Assembly (NCBI GenBank): GCA_016209275.1
Contig: JACQWM010000061.1
Location: 1-40,394, forward strand
DNA: 40,394 nt
From: Candidatus Omnitrophota bacterium
GTDB lineage: Bacteria > Omnitrophota > Gorgyraeia > Aquiviventales > Aquiviventaceae
Direction of reading: 5' to 3'
Shown here piece by piece: positions 18,294-27,239 of the stretch (the first letter of the stretch is position 1; every line of letters begins with the position of its first letter). The notes beneath the pieces are model-generated. The model was given only the letters and a program-made list of their open reading frames with translations, did no database searches and was not told where the DNA came from. A program made the translations under genes and the position numbers.

Positions 18294-19841
18294 ATGGGTT
18301 CAAAGCATCGCTTCCAAGAGGCGCTGTTGCAGCTGGCACTGCAGCCGCGGCGGTTGGCGAAATCGCTCGGCCAGTTGGTGCCTGCCGCCGCGTCCCAAGG
18401 GCTCTCCGTCGCGGTGCTCGACGGGCGGTGGCTGAAGCTGCTGCAAGCCCATGGGCGGTCGGTCGCCAAGGTGGCGGCCATTCCCATCGAGGGCAAGGGT
18501 CCTGAGGAGATCGCGAAGGCTCTGCAGGACCACTGCGCGGCCGAGCACGTGGCACTTCACGACGTCCTGCTCGCCAATCCCACCCATCTGTCCACGATCC
18601 GCGTCTTCACCCTGCCGTCGGTCGATGCGAACGAAATCCGGGACATCGTCGAGCTGCAGGCCGAGAAGCACACGCCCTATGCGAAGGAAGAGATCTTGCT
18701 CGATTTTGCCGTCCTGGATCGCGAGCGCGCCGGCTATTCCCGCGTGCTGCTCGTCATTGCGCACCAAGACGTGGTGCATCGCTCGGTCCGCGTGATGGAG
18801 CTCTCGAACCTGCTGCTGGAGCGCGTCGCCTGCGAGGTCGAGGGATTGGTGCAGTGGTTCCAGATGGTGCGCCGCCGCGTAAGCACTCCGGGGGCGGGGC
18901 CGACCCTCGTGATCGACGTCGACGGCAGCACGACGACGCTGCTGGTGATGCAGCGCGGCCAGCTCGTGTTTCAGCGGAACTTTGCCTTGGGGATGGAGCA
19001 TCTCCATCGCGACCCGGCGGCGGCCAGCCAGCGGCTCATCGCCGAGCTGCAGCGGTCGGTCGAGGCCGTTGAAGCCGAGGGGAGCGCGTCCAAGATCCAG
19101 GACATCGTGATGACGGGCCGGGTGGAGCGGTTGCAGGAGCTCAAGACAGCCGTGGAAAGCGCCTTCGGGCTGCCCGTCAATCTCGCCGCACCTTGGGGAG
19201 CCATGGAGCTCGCCGAGGAAGCCAGCACAGCCGCCGAGCGGCTGCCGGAGATCTCATTCGCGAGCCTCGTGGGGCTGGCCGCGGCCCCCAGCCGCATTGA
19301 TCTGACACCGAAGGCCACCAAATTGCGCCAAGCCTTCGAGGCGCGGGCGCGTTCCCTCGTGGTGATGGCGTGCCAGGGATTGGGGGTGCTGCTGCTTATC
19401 TCCTTGCTGATCATGGGCCGGGCCCAGCAGCAGCATCGCTATTATGAGACGCTGCAAGCCCTCTACAACACCGATGCCTCCGAGGCTTTTGACATCGAGC
19501 AAGGCTTGGCCAGCATCAATTTCATCCGCGAGCGGCTGCGCCATCGCGGCGAGCTGCTCAATCTTGTGGACGGGCTGGTCAAGCTCTCGCCCCGGGAAGT
19601 GCAGTGGGATGCCCTGACCTATACCCAGGCGGAGTCGCTCATCGTGAAAGGCGAATCGAACGCGCTGCCGAAAGTGTATGAGTTCGCCGCGAGCCTCTCG
19701 AACAGCGCCCTGTTCACCGACGTGCCTCCTCCGAAAGTCTCGCAGCGGAAGGGCGGCGCCGACGATGAGCAGGGGATCACGGATTTCGAGCTTCGGTGTT
19801 CTCTGGTTCCGCCGAAGCCCGGGCGCGGGACGCCGGGGTAG
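18294..19841 (+). CDS. gspL: GspL-like protein (PilM-type actin-like domain plus TM and periplasmic domain)
   Basis: 515 residues from ATG 18294; an in-frame ATG at 18255 would put 13 residues in the repeat and is not preferred. The N-terminal 330 residues have an actin-like PilM/GspL cytoplasmic fold: LSVAVLDGRWLKLL, EIRDIVELQAEKHTPY (as in PilM), and the phosphate-loop-like TLVIDVDGSTTTLLVM. A TM helix follows (about 360-380, VVMACQGLGVLLLISLLIMG), then a PilN-type periplasmic coil and ferredoxin-like domain with L-P-EVQWDALTY. It recruits GspE to the platform and contacts GspM, encoded next. I use gspL for the whole, though it is equally a PilM-PilN fusion. Confidence 0.85.
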   Translation: MGSKHRFQEALLQLALQPRRLAKSLGQLVPAAASQGLSVAVLDGRWLKLLQAHGRSVAKVAAIPIEGKGPEEIAKALQDHCAAEHVALHDVLLANPTHLSTIRVFTLPSVDANEIRDIVELQAEKHTPYAKEEILLDFAVLDRERAGYSRVLLVIAHQDVVHRSVRVMELSNLLLERVACEVEGLVQWFQMVRRRVSTPGAGPTLVIDVDGSTTTLLVMQRGQLVFQRNFALGMEHLHRDPAAASQRLIAELQRSVEAVEAEGSASKIQDIVMTGRVERLQELKTAVESAFGLPVNLAAPWGAMELAEEASTAAERLPEISFASLVGLAAAPSRIDLTPKATKLRQAFEARARSLVVMACQGLGVLLLISLLIMGRAQQQHRYYETLQALYNTDASEAFDIEQGLASINFIRERLRHRGELLNLVDGLVKLSPREVQWDALTYTQAESLIVKGESNALPKVYEFAASLSNSALFTDVPPPKVSQRKGGADDEQGITDFELRCSLVPPKPGRGTPG

Positions 19842-19847
19842 CCGAGC

Positions 19848-20444
19848 ATGAAATTTCCGCAACTGCCGTCCCTGCAACCTCGCGAACGGCTCCTCGCCGT
19901 GGTCGGCGGCATGGCCGTGATGGTGCTGCTGCTGGACCGCGCGGTGCTCAGTCCGTGGCTGCGCCAGATCCGCGCCGTCGGCCGGAGTATTACGCAGATG
20001 GAGGAACGATACGTGACGAATCAACAGCTCATGACGCGCAAAGACCGCGTCCTCGTGGATCTGGTGCGGTACCAGCGCTATCTGCGCCCTCCGCAGGCCG
20101 ATGAATCGCAAATGGCCGCACTCCTCAAGGAGGTCGAAGCCATCGCCGCCGACAGCCATGTGACGGTGGGGGAAGTCAAGCCGCTGGCCACGGAAACCAC
20201 CGACGCCGCCACGCGCTATGCCCTGGAGATCCGGTTTGAGTGCACGCCGGAAGATTGGGCCGGCTTCATCTACCATCTGGAGACCTCGCCCGCCCTCTTT
20301 GATGTGCAGCGCGCCGGCCTCTCCCGCAAGCCGGACAGCCAGGATCAGCTCGAAGGCACCCTGCGCATTGCGACCACCGTGCTGCAGCTTGTCCCGGCGC
20401 GCTCGCCGGCTCCCGCGGGAGAACCCCATGCGGCGTCCCCGTAA
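19848..20444 (+). CDS. gspM: GspM/PilO-like platform protein
   Basis: A 198-residue bitopic protein with a short cytoplasmic N-terminus, a TM helix (about 14-33), a coiled coil (about 38-90) and a ferredoxin-like domain (about 95-185), where CTPEDWAGFIYHLETSP matches the PilO/GspM signature of a domain acting on a helix pair. It lies 6 bp after the gspL-like gene, as usual, and would heterodimerise with that protein in the inner membrane. The C-terminus is Pro/Ala-rich. Confidence 0.82.
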   Translation: MKFPQLPSLQPRERLLAVVGGMAVMVLLLDRAVLSPWLRQIRAVGRSITQMEERYVTNQQLMTRKDRVLVDLVRYQRYLRPPQADESQMAALLKEVEAIAADSHVTVGEVKPLATETTDAATRYALEIRFECTPEDWAGFIYHLETSPALFDVQRAGLSRKPDSQDQLEGTLRIATTVLQLVPARSPAPAGEPHAASP

Positions 20445-20769
20445 GATCGCGCTGGCGGCGGGCTGCTGCGGGATCGCGCTGCTGTGCGGCCATGCCTTGG
20501 CGGCCGATGATGACGCAAGCCGTGCGGCGACGGTTCGAAAAACCGAAGACCGGCTGCATTTTCAGCTGCCCCAGGACTGGCCGGTTGAGCGCCGCAACGG
20601 GATGATCGCTCCGGTTCCGGTGGAGGAATACCTCGCCATGAAATTCGGCGCCATCGAGGAGCGGTTGCAGGCGATTGAGCAGCGGCTGAAGGGGTTCGAT
20701 GCTCGGCTGCAGGCGGTTGAGGAGCAGCAGAAAACGCCACGTCAGCTCCCGCAAGCGTCCACGCCATGA
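20428..20769 (+). CDS. Small exported coiled-coil protein
   Basis: 113 residues from an ATG inside the end of the gspM-like gene. A signal peptide is clear (MRRPRKIALAAGCCGIALLC to GHALA, cleaved near residue 26), with two Cys in the hydrophobic core. The mature part of about 85 residues has a segment with LPQDWPVERRNGMIAPVPVEEY, then a helix with repeated RLQAIEQRLKGFDARLQAVE, a short coiled coil. I recognise no family. Its place, where gspC or a pilotin could be expected, suggests a periplasmic assembly factor, but that is position-based only. Its stop overlaps the next start (ATGA). Confidence 0.7.
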   Translation: MRRPRKIALAAGCCGIALLCGHALAADDDASRAATVRKTEDRLHFQLPQDWPVERRNGMIAPVPVEEYLAMKFGAIEERLQAIEQRLKGFDARLQAVEEQQKTPRQLPQASTP

Positions 20770-21716
20770 GACGACCATCAGCTATTTGTTATGGGCTCTC
20801 TGCTATTTGTATTTTCTCCGTCGGCTCTTTCGTCGGATATGCCGCTGAGTCCTCTCGTGATCCCAACCGCATCGCCGGCTACATCTTCGGCCAGCCGGTG
20901 CCGGCAGGGAATTATGACTTTGCGAAACGCGTCGCGTCGCTCTTTCCGCGCCCGTGGGAAGAGCAGGCCTCGCCGGAGCAGCGCGAGCGGGCTATCTGGG
21001 ACGCCCTGATCTTGCACTTCGAATCGTTCCGCCGCAAGATCACCGTCTCGGATGAGGCGCTAACGACGCGGATTGACAGCGTGCTGAAAGGCGATCAGCA
21101 ATCCTTCACGCGCGCGAGCGATCCCTCGGCCTACGCCCGGTGGACCAACGAGCGGCTTGGCGAAGATGTCGAGCTCTTTGAGAACCAAATGCGGTATCTG
21201 CTGCAGATCGATCAATTGCAGGAGGCGATGAGGACCTCATTCAACGTGGCCGTCACCGAGGAGGAGCTGCGGCAGGAGTTTCTCAATGAGCAGCATCATG
21301 TCGGCGGCGAGATGGTGAGCTTCGGCGATCAGGCGGCGGCCCAGGCGTTTTACGAGCAGGTCAAGGACCCGAAGGCCTGGGACGCGATGAAAGCGAAAGG
21401 CGAGGAGAAGGTCCGGCCGGTCAGCCTCATGACGCTGGAAGCGTACATGGACCTGTGGGCGATTCCCAAGGGCCAGATCTACGCCTTCCACGCGCTGCCC
21501 ATCGGCAGCGTCGGTCCGCCGATGCCCTTCGGCGCAAACGAATGGTGCGTGTTTCGGCTCTTGGATAAACGCACAGGAAATCTGGCGGAGTTTCCGAAGC
21601 ATCGGGAATCGTACGTCGAGCAGATCACGACGAAGAAACAGCACGAGGAACTCAAGAAGTGGGTTGAGAACTTGAAAGCCTCAGCGAACCTGCAAATCCT
21701 TCCCCTTTCCTCCTAA
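20766..21716 (+). CDS. SurA/PpiC-like periplasmic chaperone, parvulin domain degenerate
   Basis: A 316-residue exported protein with a signal peptide of about 26 residues. Residues about 60-165 are helical, with the SurA-N-like pattern of an alternating charged helical bundle and the V-EEELRQEF-N hinge. Residues about 185-285 align with a PPIC-type domain at its end (PKGQIYAFHALPIGSVGPPM to WCVFRLLDKR), but the HIL and GGDLG motifs of active parvulins are absent. It probably acts as a chaperone rather than an isomerase. As last gene of the secretion operon it may guide substrates or pilins in the periplasm. The signal peptide is partly written by a 21-bp direct repeat. Confidence 0.65.
   Translation: MRRPSAICYGLSAICIFSVGSFVGYAAESSRDPNRIAGYIFGQPVPAGNYDFAKRVASLFPRPWEEQASPEQRERAIWDALILHFESFRRKITVSDEALTTRIDSVLKGDQQSFTRASDPSAYARWTNERLGEDVELFENQMRYLLQIDQLQEAMRTSFNVAVTEEELRQEFLNEQHHVGGEMVSFGDQAAAQAFYEQVKDPKAWDAMKAKGEEKVRPVSLMTLEAYMDLWAIPKGQIYAFHALPIGSVGPPMPFGANEWCVFRLLDKRTGNLAEFPKHRESYVEQITTKKQHEELKKWVENLKASANLQILPLSS
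20781..20810. repeat. 9-bp direct repeat spaced 21 bp in a signal-peptide coding region
   Basis: gctatttgt occurs at 20781 and 20802, exactly three 7-bp periods apart. It encodes the repeated SAIC in the signal peptide of the SurA-like protein. It looks like a decayed 7-bp array. Confidence 0.6.
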
Positions 21717-21730
21717 GTCATGGGTCGCCG

Positions 21731-22978
21731 TTAAGCGGCAGCTTTTCGTTCTTTGGGGAGTCGCACCGTCATCGTCGTGCCTTGCCCGGGGATGCTTTCC
21801 ACCTCGATCGCCCCGCCGTGGCCCTTGATGAGCGACTTGGCGATGAACAGCCCCTGGCCCAGCCCGCCCATTTTCCGCTCATGCAGATCCCCGATCGACT
21901 TGAACTGCTCAAACAGCGATGGCAGGGCGTCTTTGGCGATGCCAGCCCCGGTGTCGATCACCTCGATCACGGCCTCGCCGGAGCCGGCGGAGAGCTTAAT
22001 CTTCACATGGCCGTCCCGCGAGGTCGCTTGAATCGCGTTTTCGACAAGCTGATTGAGGGCCACCGTCAGATGCGGCAAATCCACCTGCCAGAACAGCGGT
22101 TTGGGAAAATCGATCGTCGTTAAACGGAGGCCTTTGGCGGCCGCGGCTTGGCGGTGGATTTTCTCGAGGCTGGCGAGCAGCGTGCGCAGATCGTATGACT
22201 CGAAGGCGAATTTCGTCTGCCCGGTCATGAGCTCGGTGGACGTCTTGATTTTCTCGATCAACCGCTCAAGCCGGTCGGCGTTCTCCAGCACCGTCTTCAG
22301 AAAGTCCTGCTGGTCGCTGCTGGTTTCGCCGAGCGACCCATCCAGGACCAGGTTGACCCCCTCCTTGATGGCGGTCAGCGGCGTGCTCAGCTCGTGGGAC
22401 ACCAGCGAGAGCATTTGATTCTTCAGCTCATCGGCGCGGCGCAATTCCTCCACCAGGAACGCGTTGCGCAGCGACGACGCCAGCTGCTCCGCGACAATGC
22501 CGATGGCGTGGCCATCCTCCTGAGAGAAGGCGTCCTCCTTGCCGCTGAAGAGGCTCAGCAGGCCGATCGGCTCGCCTTTGACGGTCAACAGCGGCGCAAA
22601 ATATTTCGACCGCAGCGACGCCGTGGGCTGCAGCAGCCCGCTATGCTCGACGGTCTCCATGACGCATAGACTGTCCTCTTCGGCGATGGGATGTTTCAGC
22701 AAATCCGACGCCGCCTCGCGGATCTGGCGAGTGGCACTCGCCAGCTCCACCGGGGCGATCGGGGCGAAGGGAATCAGATGCAGCTTCCGCTGGGGAAAAA
22801 AGAAGATGCCGCACAGGGCCACGGGAAACGCCCCGTGCGCGTACGACGCCGCCAGGCGGATGATCGCCTGCGGTTCGGTGGTGGAGGTGAGGAGCCGCCC
22901 GATTTCGTAGAGGGTCTTGATCTCTTCCCGGGAGCGCTCCACGAAATATTTCAATTCCGCCCGCGAGACGTTGGCCAT
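21731..22978 (-). CDS. Soluble GAF-domain sensor histidine kinase
   Basis: 415 residues from the ATG at 22978 (MANVSRAELK). Starts farther upstream at 23059 or 22999 are possible but have no better support. No TM helix is seen. A helix (10-30) leads into a GAF domain (about 25-170), then HisKA with SHELSTPLTAI (His195) and a HATPase_c domain with NQLVENAIQA (N-box), DTGAGIAKD (G1) and GGLGQGLFIAK (G2). All kinase boxes are present. It is the only minus-strand gene here, convergent with the secretion operon (14-bp gap) and divergent from the HTH/kinase operon, so it may control or share that promoter region. Partner regulators could be the four receivers encoded downstream. Confidence 0.92.
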   Translation of the reverse strand: MANVSRAELKYFVERSREEIKTLYEIGRLLTSTTEPQAIIRLAASYAHGAFPVALCGIFFFPQRKLHLIPFAPIAPVELASATRQIREAASDLLKHPIAEEDSLCVMETVEHSGLLQPTASLRSKYFAPLLTVKGEPIGLLSLFSGKEDAFSQEDGHAIGIVAEQLASSLRNAFLVEELRRADELKNQMLSLVSHELSTPLTAIKEGVNLVLDGSLGETSSDQQDFLKTVLENADRLERLIEKIKTSTELMTGQTKFAFESYDLRTLLASLEKIHRQAAAAKGLRLTTIDFPKPLFWQVDLPHLTVALNQLVENAIQATSRDGHVKIKLSAGSGEAVIEVIDTGAGIAKDALPSLFEQFKSIGDLHERKMGGLGQGLFIAKSLIKGHGGAIEVESIPGQGTTMTVRLPKERKAAA

Positions 22979-23061
22979 GACGCCAAAAGTATACCACATC
23001 AGTGGCGAGCGTTGGCGAATGGCGATCAACGAAAGGCCATGGGGAAAATCTTTTGCCAAGC

Positions 23062-23091
23062 TTGACGAAGGATGACCATGGCAGGCATACT
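23062..23091 (+). promoter_or_regulatory. Candidate sigma-70-type promoter for the HTH/kinase operon
   Basis: TTGACG at 23062-23067 and CATACT at 23086-23091 are 18 bp apart, in the divergent region upstream of the HTH gene (start 23114). The -35 element is good, the -10 only fair (4 of 6). Confidence 0.4.
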
Positions 23092-23113
23092 CTACCTATA
23101 TAGAGGAAGGCGC

Positions 23114-23293
23114 ATGGAGAAACCGTACTTGAACGTTGAAGATGTGGCCAAGCGCTTTGGCGTGAATACCACGACGATTTACCGCTTGGTCAAGCGCGGC
23201 AAGCTGCCGGGCTTCAAGGTCGGCAGCCAGTGGCGGTTCAGCGAGCTGCGCCTGAAGGAATGGGTCGAAAACCACGAGTGGCTCGGCTCATGA
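23114..23293 (+). CDS. Excisionase-type (MerR-like) HTH DNA-binding protein
   Basis: 59 residues from ATG 23114, with agaggaagg ideally placed 4-10 bases upstream. Residues 5-55 fit the helix-turn-helix of the excisionase family (LNVEDVAKRFGVNTTTIYRL, then VKRGKLPGFKVGSQWRF and ELRLKEWVE). Such small proteins bind DNA and often regulate neighbouring genes rather than excise elements. No integrase or att site is visible. It is the first gene of the kinase operon and overlaps the next gene by 4 bp (ATGA), so autoregulation of this operon is plausible. Confidence 0.9.
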   Translation: MEKPYLNVEDVAKRFGVNTTTIYRLVKRGKLPGFKVGSQWRFSELRLKEWVENHEWLGS

Positions 23294-26043
23294 CCATCCC
23301 CTCGCATGCTCATTGGACGCACCCGCGGCGCGCTGAGGCGTGGCGATATCTCATGGTCGCCGGCATTTTCGGGCTGGGGGTGCTGGTGTCGATCGGGCTG
23401 TCCCTGATGGTGCACGATGCCGAGCGCGCGCGGCTGCAAGCGATCTTTGCGGATGCTGCGGGAGATTACGCGCAGGAGCTGCGGCGGCAGCTCCGGAGCA
23501 GCTTGGAGGTTTTGTACGCCATCCGCAACTTCTATGCATCCAGCCGCGAGGTCGAGCGGGGCGAATTCGCGACCTTTACGCGCGATGCGCTGCGGCGCCA
23601 TCCCGAGATCCTCGCTTTGGATTGGGTGCCTCGCGTGGCCGGAGCGGATCGTGCGGTTTTTGAGCAGGCGGTTCGCGCCGAGGGGTTCCCCGCCTTTGAG
23701 GTGACTGAGCAAACCGCCGATCGGTCGTTCGCGCGGGCGGAGGACCGGCCGGAGCATTATCCCATTCTGTTCATTGAGCCATTCGAACCGTACCAGGCGG
23801 CGATGGGGTTTGACATGGGCTCGGAAGCGCGCAGGCGCCAGGCGTTGGAGGCGGCACGAGATGCCGGAGACTGCCGCGCCACCGAGGCGGTCACACTGGT
23901 GGTCGGCGACCCTCAGGCGTATGGGTGGCTCGCGTATCTGCCGATCTATCGCAATGGGACGCCGCATGAGGCCCTCAGCGACCGGCGGGCGAACCTGCAG
24001 GGGTTTGCCATGGTGGTCTTCCGGCTGACCGAGCTGTTTGACAGCGCCTTGAAGGACGTGGGGCTCAAGGGGATGGCCGTGTCCCTGCACGATGACACAG
24101 AGCAGGTCGCAGCCCATCTCCTGTATCATCCGGGCAGCGCGAGCCGCGCCTTGGGAATGAGCCGCCCGCTGCAGTGGCAGACGGCGATTGACGTCGCGGG
24201 GCGGCGATGGAGGTTTGCGGCTGAGTCCACGCCGCGGTTTCTTGCCATCAATCAGCGACGGGGGGCGGTGTTCGTCTTGGGCTTCGGCCTGCTGATGACG
24301 GTGCTGGCGACGGCGTATCTTGGGTTGCTGCTGAACCAAGCCTCCAAAGTCGACCGCCTGGTGAAGCGGCGAACGGCTGAGCTGATCACCATGAATGACC
24401 GGCTCCAACAAGAAGTGGGAGAGCGCCTGGAGGCCGAGGCCGTGCGGCACACGACCGAGCTGCGGTACGAGACCCTCGTTCGCGAGGCGCCTGACCCGAT
24501 CGTGATCCTGGATGCGGCAGGGCAGATCCAAGCATTGAATCCCGCGGCGGAGCGAATCTCAGGGTATGCCGCGCAGGAGCTGCTGGGCAAGCATTTCCTT
24601 CGCAGCGGGGTCCTGAGCGCTGTCGCGCTGCCCAAAGCGCTGCAGGAGTTTACGCTCGTGGTGGCCGGGCAGCAGCGGCCGCCGTTTGATCTGGAGATCA
24701 TCCGCAAGGACCAAGCGCGGCTGATCATGGAGGTGAACCCTCATCTGTTGAAAGATGACCAGCGCATCTTGGGGATCCAGATCATGTTCCGGGATGTGAC
24801 GCAGCGGCGCGCCGCCGAGCAGCAGAGCCGAGCGCAAACCGAGGCGCTTGAACGGATCAACGCGGAGCTGGCCCGGCGCGAGCAGGTCACGCGCAGCCTG
24901 CTTGAGGATCTGCAGCGGTCGAAAAAGGAGCTGGAAACCACCAGCCGGCAGGTGCAGCAGGCCAATCAGAAGCTGCAGCAGCTCGCCCTTCTCAAAGATG
25001 AGTTTGTCGCCAAAGTCAGCCATGAGCTGCGGACTCCGCTGACGTCCATCAAGGAAGGCTTGGGGCTGCTGCTGGACAACGCCTTAGGGGCCACGACGGA
25101 TGACCAACAGGAATTTCTGGCGACGATGGACGGGGACATTGACCGATTGACCGAACTGATCAACAATATGCTCGATATCTCGAAGATTGAAGCCGGGCGG
25201 ATGCGGCTCTCCCGCGCGCGGGTCGATCCCGGGGCGGTCGTGGCGTCGATCATCCGCAGCCATCAGCCCCTGCTGGGGCGACGGACGGTGAAGGTCGAGG
25301 GCGAGGAAGTCCCAGCGTTATTCGCGGATCGCGATCGCGTGATTCAAATTCTGACGAATTTTCTCTCCAACGCCATGAAGGTGACGGATGACGACGGCGC
25401 GATCACGGTCCGTCTGGCCCAGCATGAGGGCATGGTGTCGATCGGGGTCCAAGACGACGGGCCGGGCATGTCGTCGGATGATCTTGGCAAGCTCTTCGAG
25501 AAGTTTTCCCAGGTCGGGGCGGTGAAGGAAGGGCGTCCTCGCGGCACCGGCCTTGGGCTTGTGGTCTGCAAGGAGCTCACCGAATTGCACGGCGGGCGGA
25601 TCGAGGTGGCCTCAGAGCCTGGCCGCGGCTCCACCTTCACCGTGCACCTGCCGATCTACACGGATGAGTTCGTGCTCACAGAAAGCTTTCGTGAGCTCCG
25701 CGAGCTGCTGCCGACGGCGGACGGCGAAACCGTTTGCGCCATCGCCATCGCGCCGGAGCGCCAAGAGCCGCTGGATCGGCTGGCCGAGGAGGTGCGGCAG
25801 CGGGTCCATCGCGGGGATATCATCTTTGCCTATAACCACCACTGGGTGGTGCTGCTCGGGCTGATCCGCCCGACGGACCTCGGGGCCATTGTGAAGCGGC
25901 TGCGGCAGGCGCTGGGCGGGAGCCACCGCCTCGGGTTCGGCGCAGCGCTCTATCCGGGGGACGGCGACAACGGGGATGCGCTGCTGCATGCAGCGGCCGC
26001 GCGGATTGAGCAGCCGTTGCCGAAGCCTGGGGCATCCGCATGA
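23290..26043 (+). CDS. CHASE-PAS membrane histidine kinase with GGDEF-like C-terminal remnant
   Basis: 917 residues from ATG 23290. TM1 is at about 20-41. The CHASE sensor domain (about 75-255) is marked by HPEILALDWVPRV and IEPFEPYQAAMGFDM. TM2 (about 324-347) is followed by coiled coil, a PAS domain (about 390-510), more coiled coil, HisKA with KVSHELRTPLTSIKEG (His578) and HATPase_c ending about 790. A tail of about 125 residues ends RLRQALGGSHRLGFGAALYP then GDGDNGDALLHAAAARI, like the last third of a GGDEF domain but without GG[DE]EF. CHASE domains sense small periplasmic ligands. The kinase has no receiver of its own; four receivers follow. Confidence 0.92.
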   Translation: MTIPSHAHWTHPRRAEAWRYLMVAGIFGLGVLVSIGLSLMVHDAERARLQAIFADAAGDYAQELRRQLRSSLEVLYAIRNFYASSREVERGEFATFTRDALRRHPEILALDWVPRVAGADRAVFEQAVRAEGFPAFEVTEQTADRSFARAEDRPEHYPILFIEPFEPYQAAMGFDMGSEARRRQALEAARDAGDCRATEAVTLVVGDPQAYGWLAYLPIYRNGTPHEALSDRRANLQGFAMVVFRLTELFDSALKDVGLKGMAVSLHDDTEQVAAHLLYHPGSASRALGMSRPLQWQTAIDVAGRRWRFAAESTPRFLAINQRRGAVFVLGFGLLMTVLATAYLGLLLNQASKVDRLVKRRTAELITMNDRLQQEVGERLEAEAVRHTTELRYETLVREAPDPIVILDAAGQIQALNPAAERISGYAAQELLGKHFLRSGVLSAVALPKALQEFTLVVAGQQRPPFDLEIIRKDQARLIMEVNPHLLKDDQRILGIQIMFRDVTQRRAAEQQSRAQTEALERINAELARREQVTRSLLEDLQRSKKELETTSRQVQQANQKLQQLALLKDEFVAKVSHELRTPLTSIKEGLGLLLDNALGATTDDQQEFLATMDGDIDRLTELINNMLDISKIEAGRMRLSRARVDPGAVVASIIRSHQPLLGRRTVKVEGEEVPALFADRDRVIQILTNFLSNAMKVTDDDGAITVRLAQHEGMVSIGVQDDGPGMSSDDLGKLFEKFSQVGAVKEGRPRGTGLGLVVCKELTELHGGRIEVASEPGRGSTFTVHLPIYTDEFVLTESFRELRELLPTADGETVCAIAIAPERQEPLDRLAEEVRQRVHRGDIIFAYNHHWVVLLGLIRPTDLGAIVKRLRQALGGSHRLGFGAALYPGDGDNGDALLHAAAARIEQPLPKPGASA

Positions 26044-27239
26044 CGGGTGCCGTGATCGCGGGGCTGATCGCCGTCGCGGGATACCTCTGGTATCAGCGCC
26101 ATCGCCTGATCCGGCAGGTCGCGCAGCAGACCCGGCGGCTTCGGGAGCAGCTTGAGGAGCAGGAGCAGGCCAATCAGGAGCTCAGCGAGCTGGCAACGCT
26201 CAAGGATGAGTTTCTCGAAATCATGAACCATCAACTGCGCACGCCGGTCACCGCGATGCGGGAGTGCATCGAGCTGTTCCGGGATGGCGTGCTGGGATCC
26301 CTGACCCAGGAGCAAGGCTCCTTCGTCCGCGTGCTGGATCAAAACATGGCGAGCCTCTCAGACCTGGTGGAAGAAGTGCTGGACCTTTCGCTGCTGAAGT
26401 CCGGCCGGCGATTGCTGCAGCGGCAGCCTTCGGATCTCTCAGCGCTCCTCCACGGGTGCGCGGCCCGCTGGGCTGAGCTGGCCAAGCCCACGCGTCTCAT
26501 CGTCTCCGCGGACGGTCTGCCGGCAGCCTACATGGATCCGACCGCGATTGCCGAGGTGGTCAATCATCTCTTGCGCAACGCCATCCGGCACGCGCCGAAA
26601 GGCACCGAGGTGGGCATCCATGCTGCGGCAAAGGGCGAGCAGGTTGAAGTGGCGGTGCAGGATCGCGGGGCCGGCCTCTCTGCCGAGCAGGCGGCGAAAG
26701 TGTTCGAGCCGTTCAGCCACGTGCATACGCCGGACTCCCCCGGCTCGCAGGGCAGCGGCCTTGGCTTGGCGTTTTGCAAGCAGGTGATTGAGCGCCATCA
26801 CGGGACCATCACGGTTGACTCCGCGGTCGGCGACGGCACGACAGTGACCTTCACCGTGCCGCAGGCCGTGCCCCAGGTGCTGCTGGCGGAGGCGTGCCGG
26901 GAGGCCCAAGCCGATGCCGAGGCCGAGAGCGGCCGCTTCGGCCTGCTGCTGGCGGTGCCGGCATCACCGGAGGTTTCCCCGGAGCTCATGCGTCAGGCGG
27001 AAGCGGTGATCAAGCAGCGCACCCACCGCGGCGACTGGTTCATCACGTTTGACGACGGCACCTTCGCCGTTGTGGCGGTGGCCGACCCTGCCGGATGCCG
27101 CGCGATGCTCCAGCGGCTGCGCGGCGTGGCCCGGCAGGCCGGGGCAGCCGTGCGTCTTGCTGGCGCGGTGTTTCCGGATGACGGACGCACGCCCCAGGCG
27201 CTGCTGTTAGCGGCGCGGCAGCAGGCGGCAGCCTCATGA
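26040..27239 (+). CDS. Membrane-anchored histidine kinase with GGDEF-like C-terminal remnant
   Basis: 399 residues. It has one N-terminal TM helix (about 3-18), a coiled coil (20-55), HisKA with EIMNHQLRTPVTAM (His64) and HATPase_c with NHLLRNAIRHAP (N-box), DRGAGLS and GSGLGLAFCKQ. The C-terminal 110 residues (from about 290) repeat the tail of the preceding kinase: THRGDWFITFDD here matches VHRGDIIFAYNH there, and AGAVFPDDGRTPQALLLAA matches GAALYPGDGDNGDALLHAA. No sensor domain is evident, so it probably gets its input from the larger kinase or from the tail. It overlaps both neighbours by 4 bp. Confidence 0.9.
   Translation: MTGAVIAGLIAVAGYLWYQRHRLIRQVAQQTRRLREQLEEQEQANQELSELATLKDEFLEIMNHQLRTPVTAMRECIELFRDGVLGSLTQEQGSFVRVLDQNMASLSDLVEEVLDLSLLKSGRRLLQRQPSDLSALLHGCAARWAELAKPTRLIVSADGLPAAYMDPTAIAEVVNHLLRNAIRHAPKGTEVGIHAAAKGEQVEVAVQDRGAGLSAEQAAKVFEPFSHVHTPDSPGSQGSGLGLAFCKQVIERHHGTITVDSAVGDGTTVTFTVPQAVPQVLLAEACREAQADAEAESGRFGLLLAVPASPEVSPELMRQAEAVIKQRTHRGDWFITFDDGTFAVVAVADPAGCRAMLQRLRGVARQAGAAVRLAGAVFPDDGRTPQALLLAARQQAAAS

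Noticed and set aside
21717-21745. Bidirectional terminator between the SurA-like gene and the convergent kinase
   Set aside because: Only a 4-bp gccg/cggc stem is visible and part of it is coding; too weak to call.
23114-23293. Sign of a prophage or integrated element, from the excisionase-like HTH
   Set aside because: No integrase, att repeats or phage genes nearby; such small HTH proteins are common as local regulators.
23179-24531. 450-residue minus-strand frame opposite the CHASE kinase
   Set aside because: Shadow frame; the plus strand carries clear CHASE and TM features.
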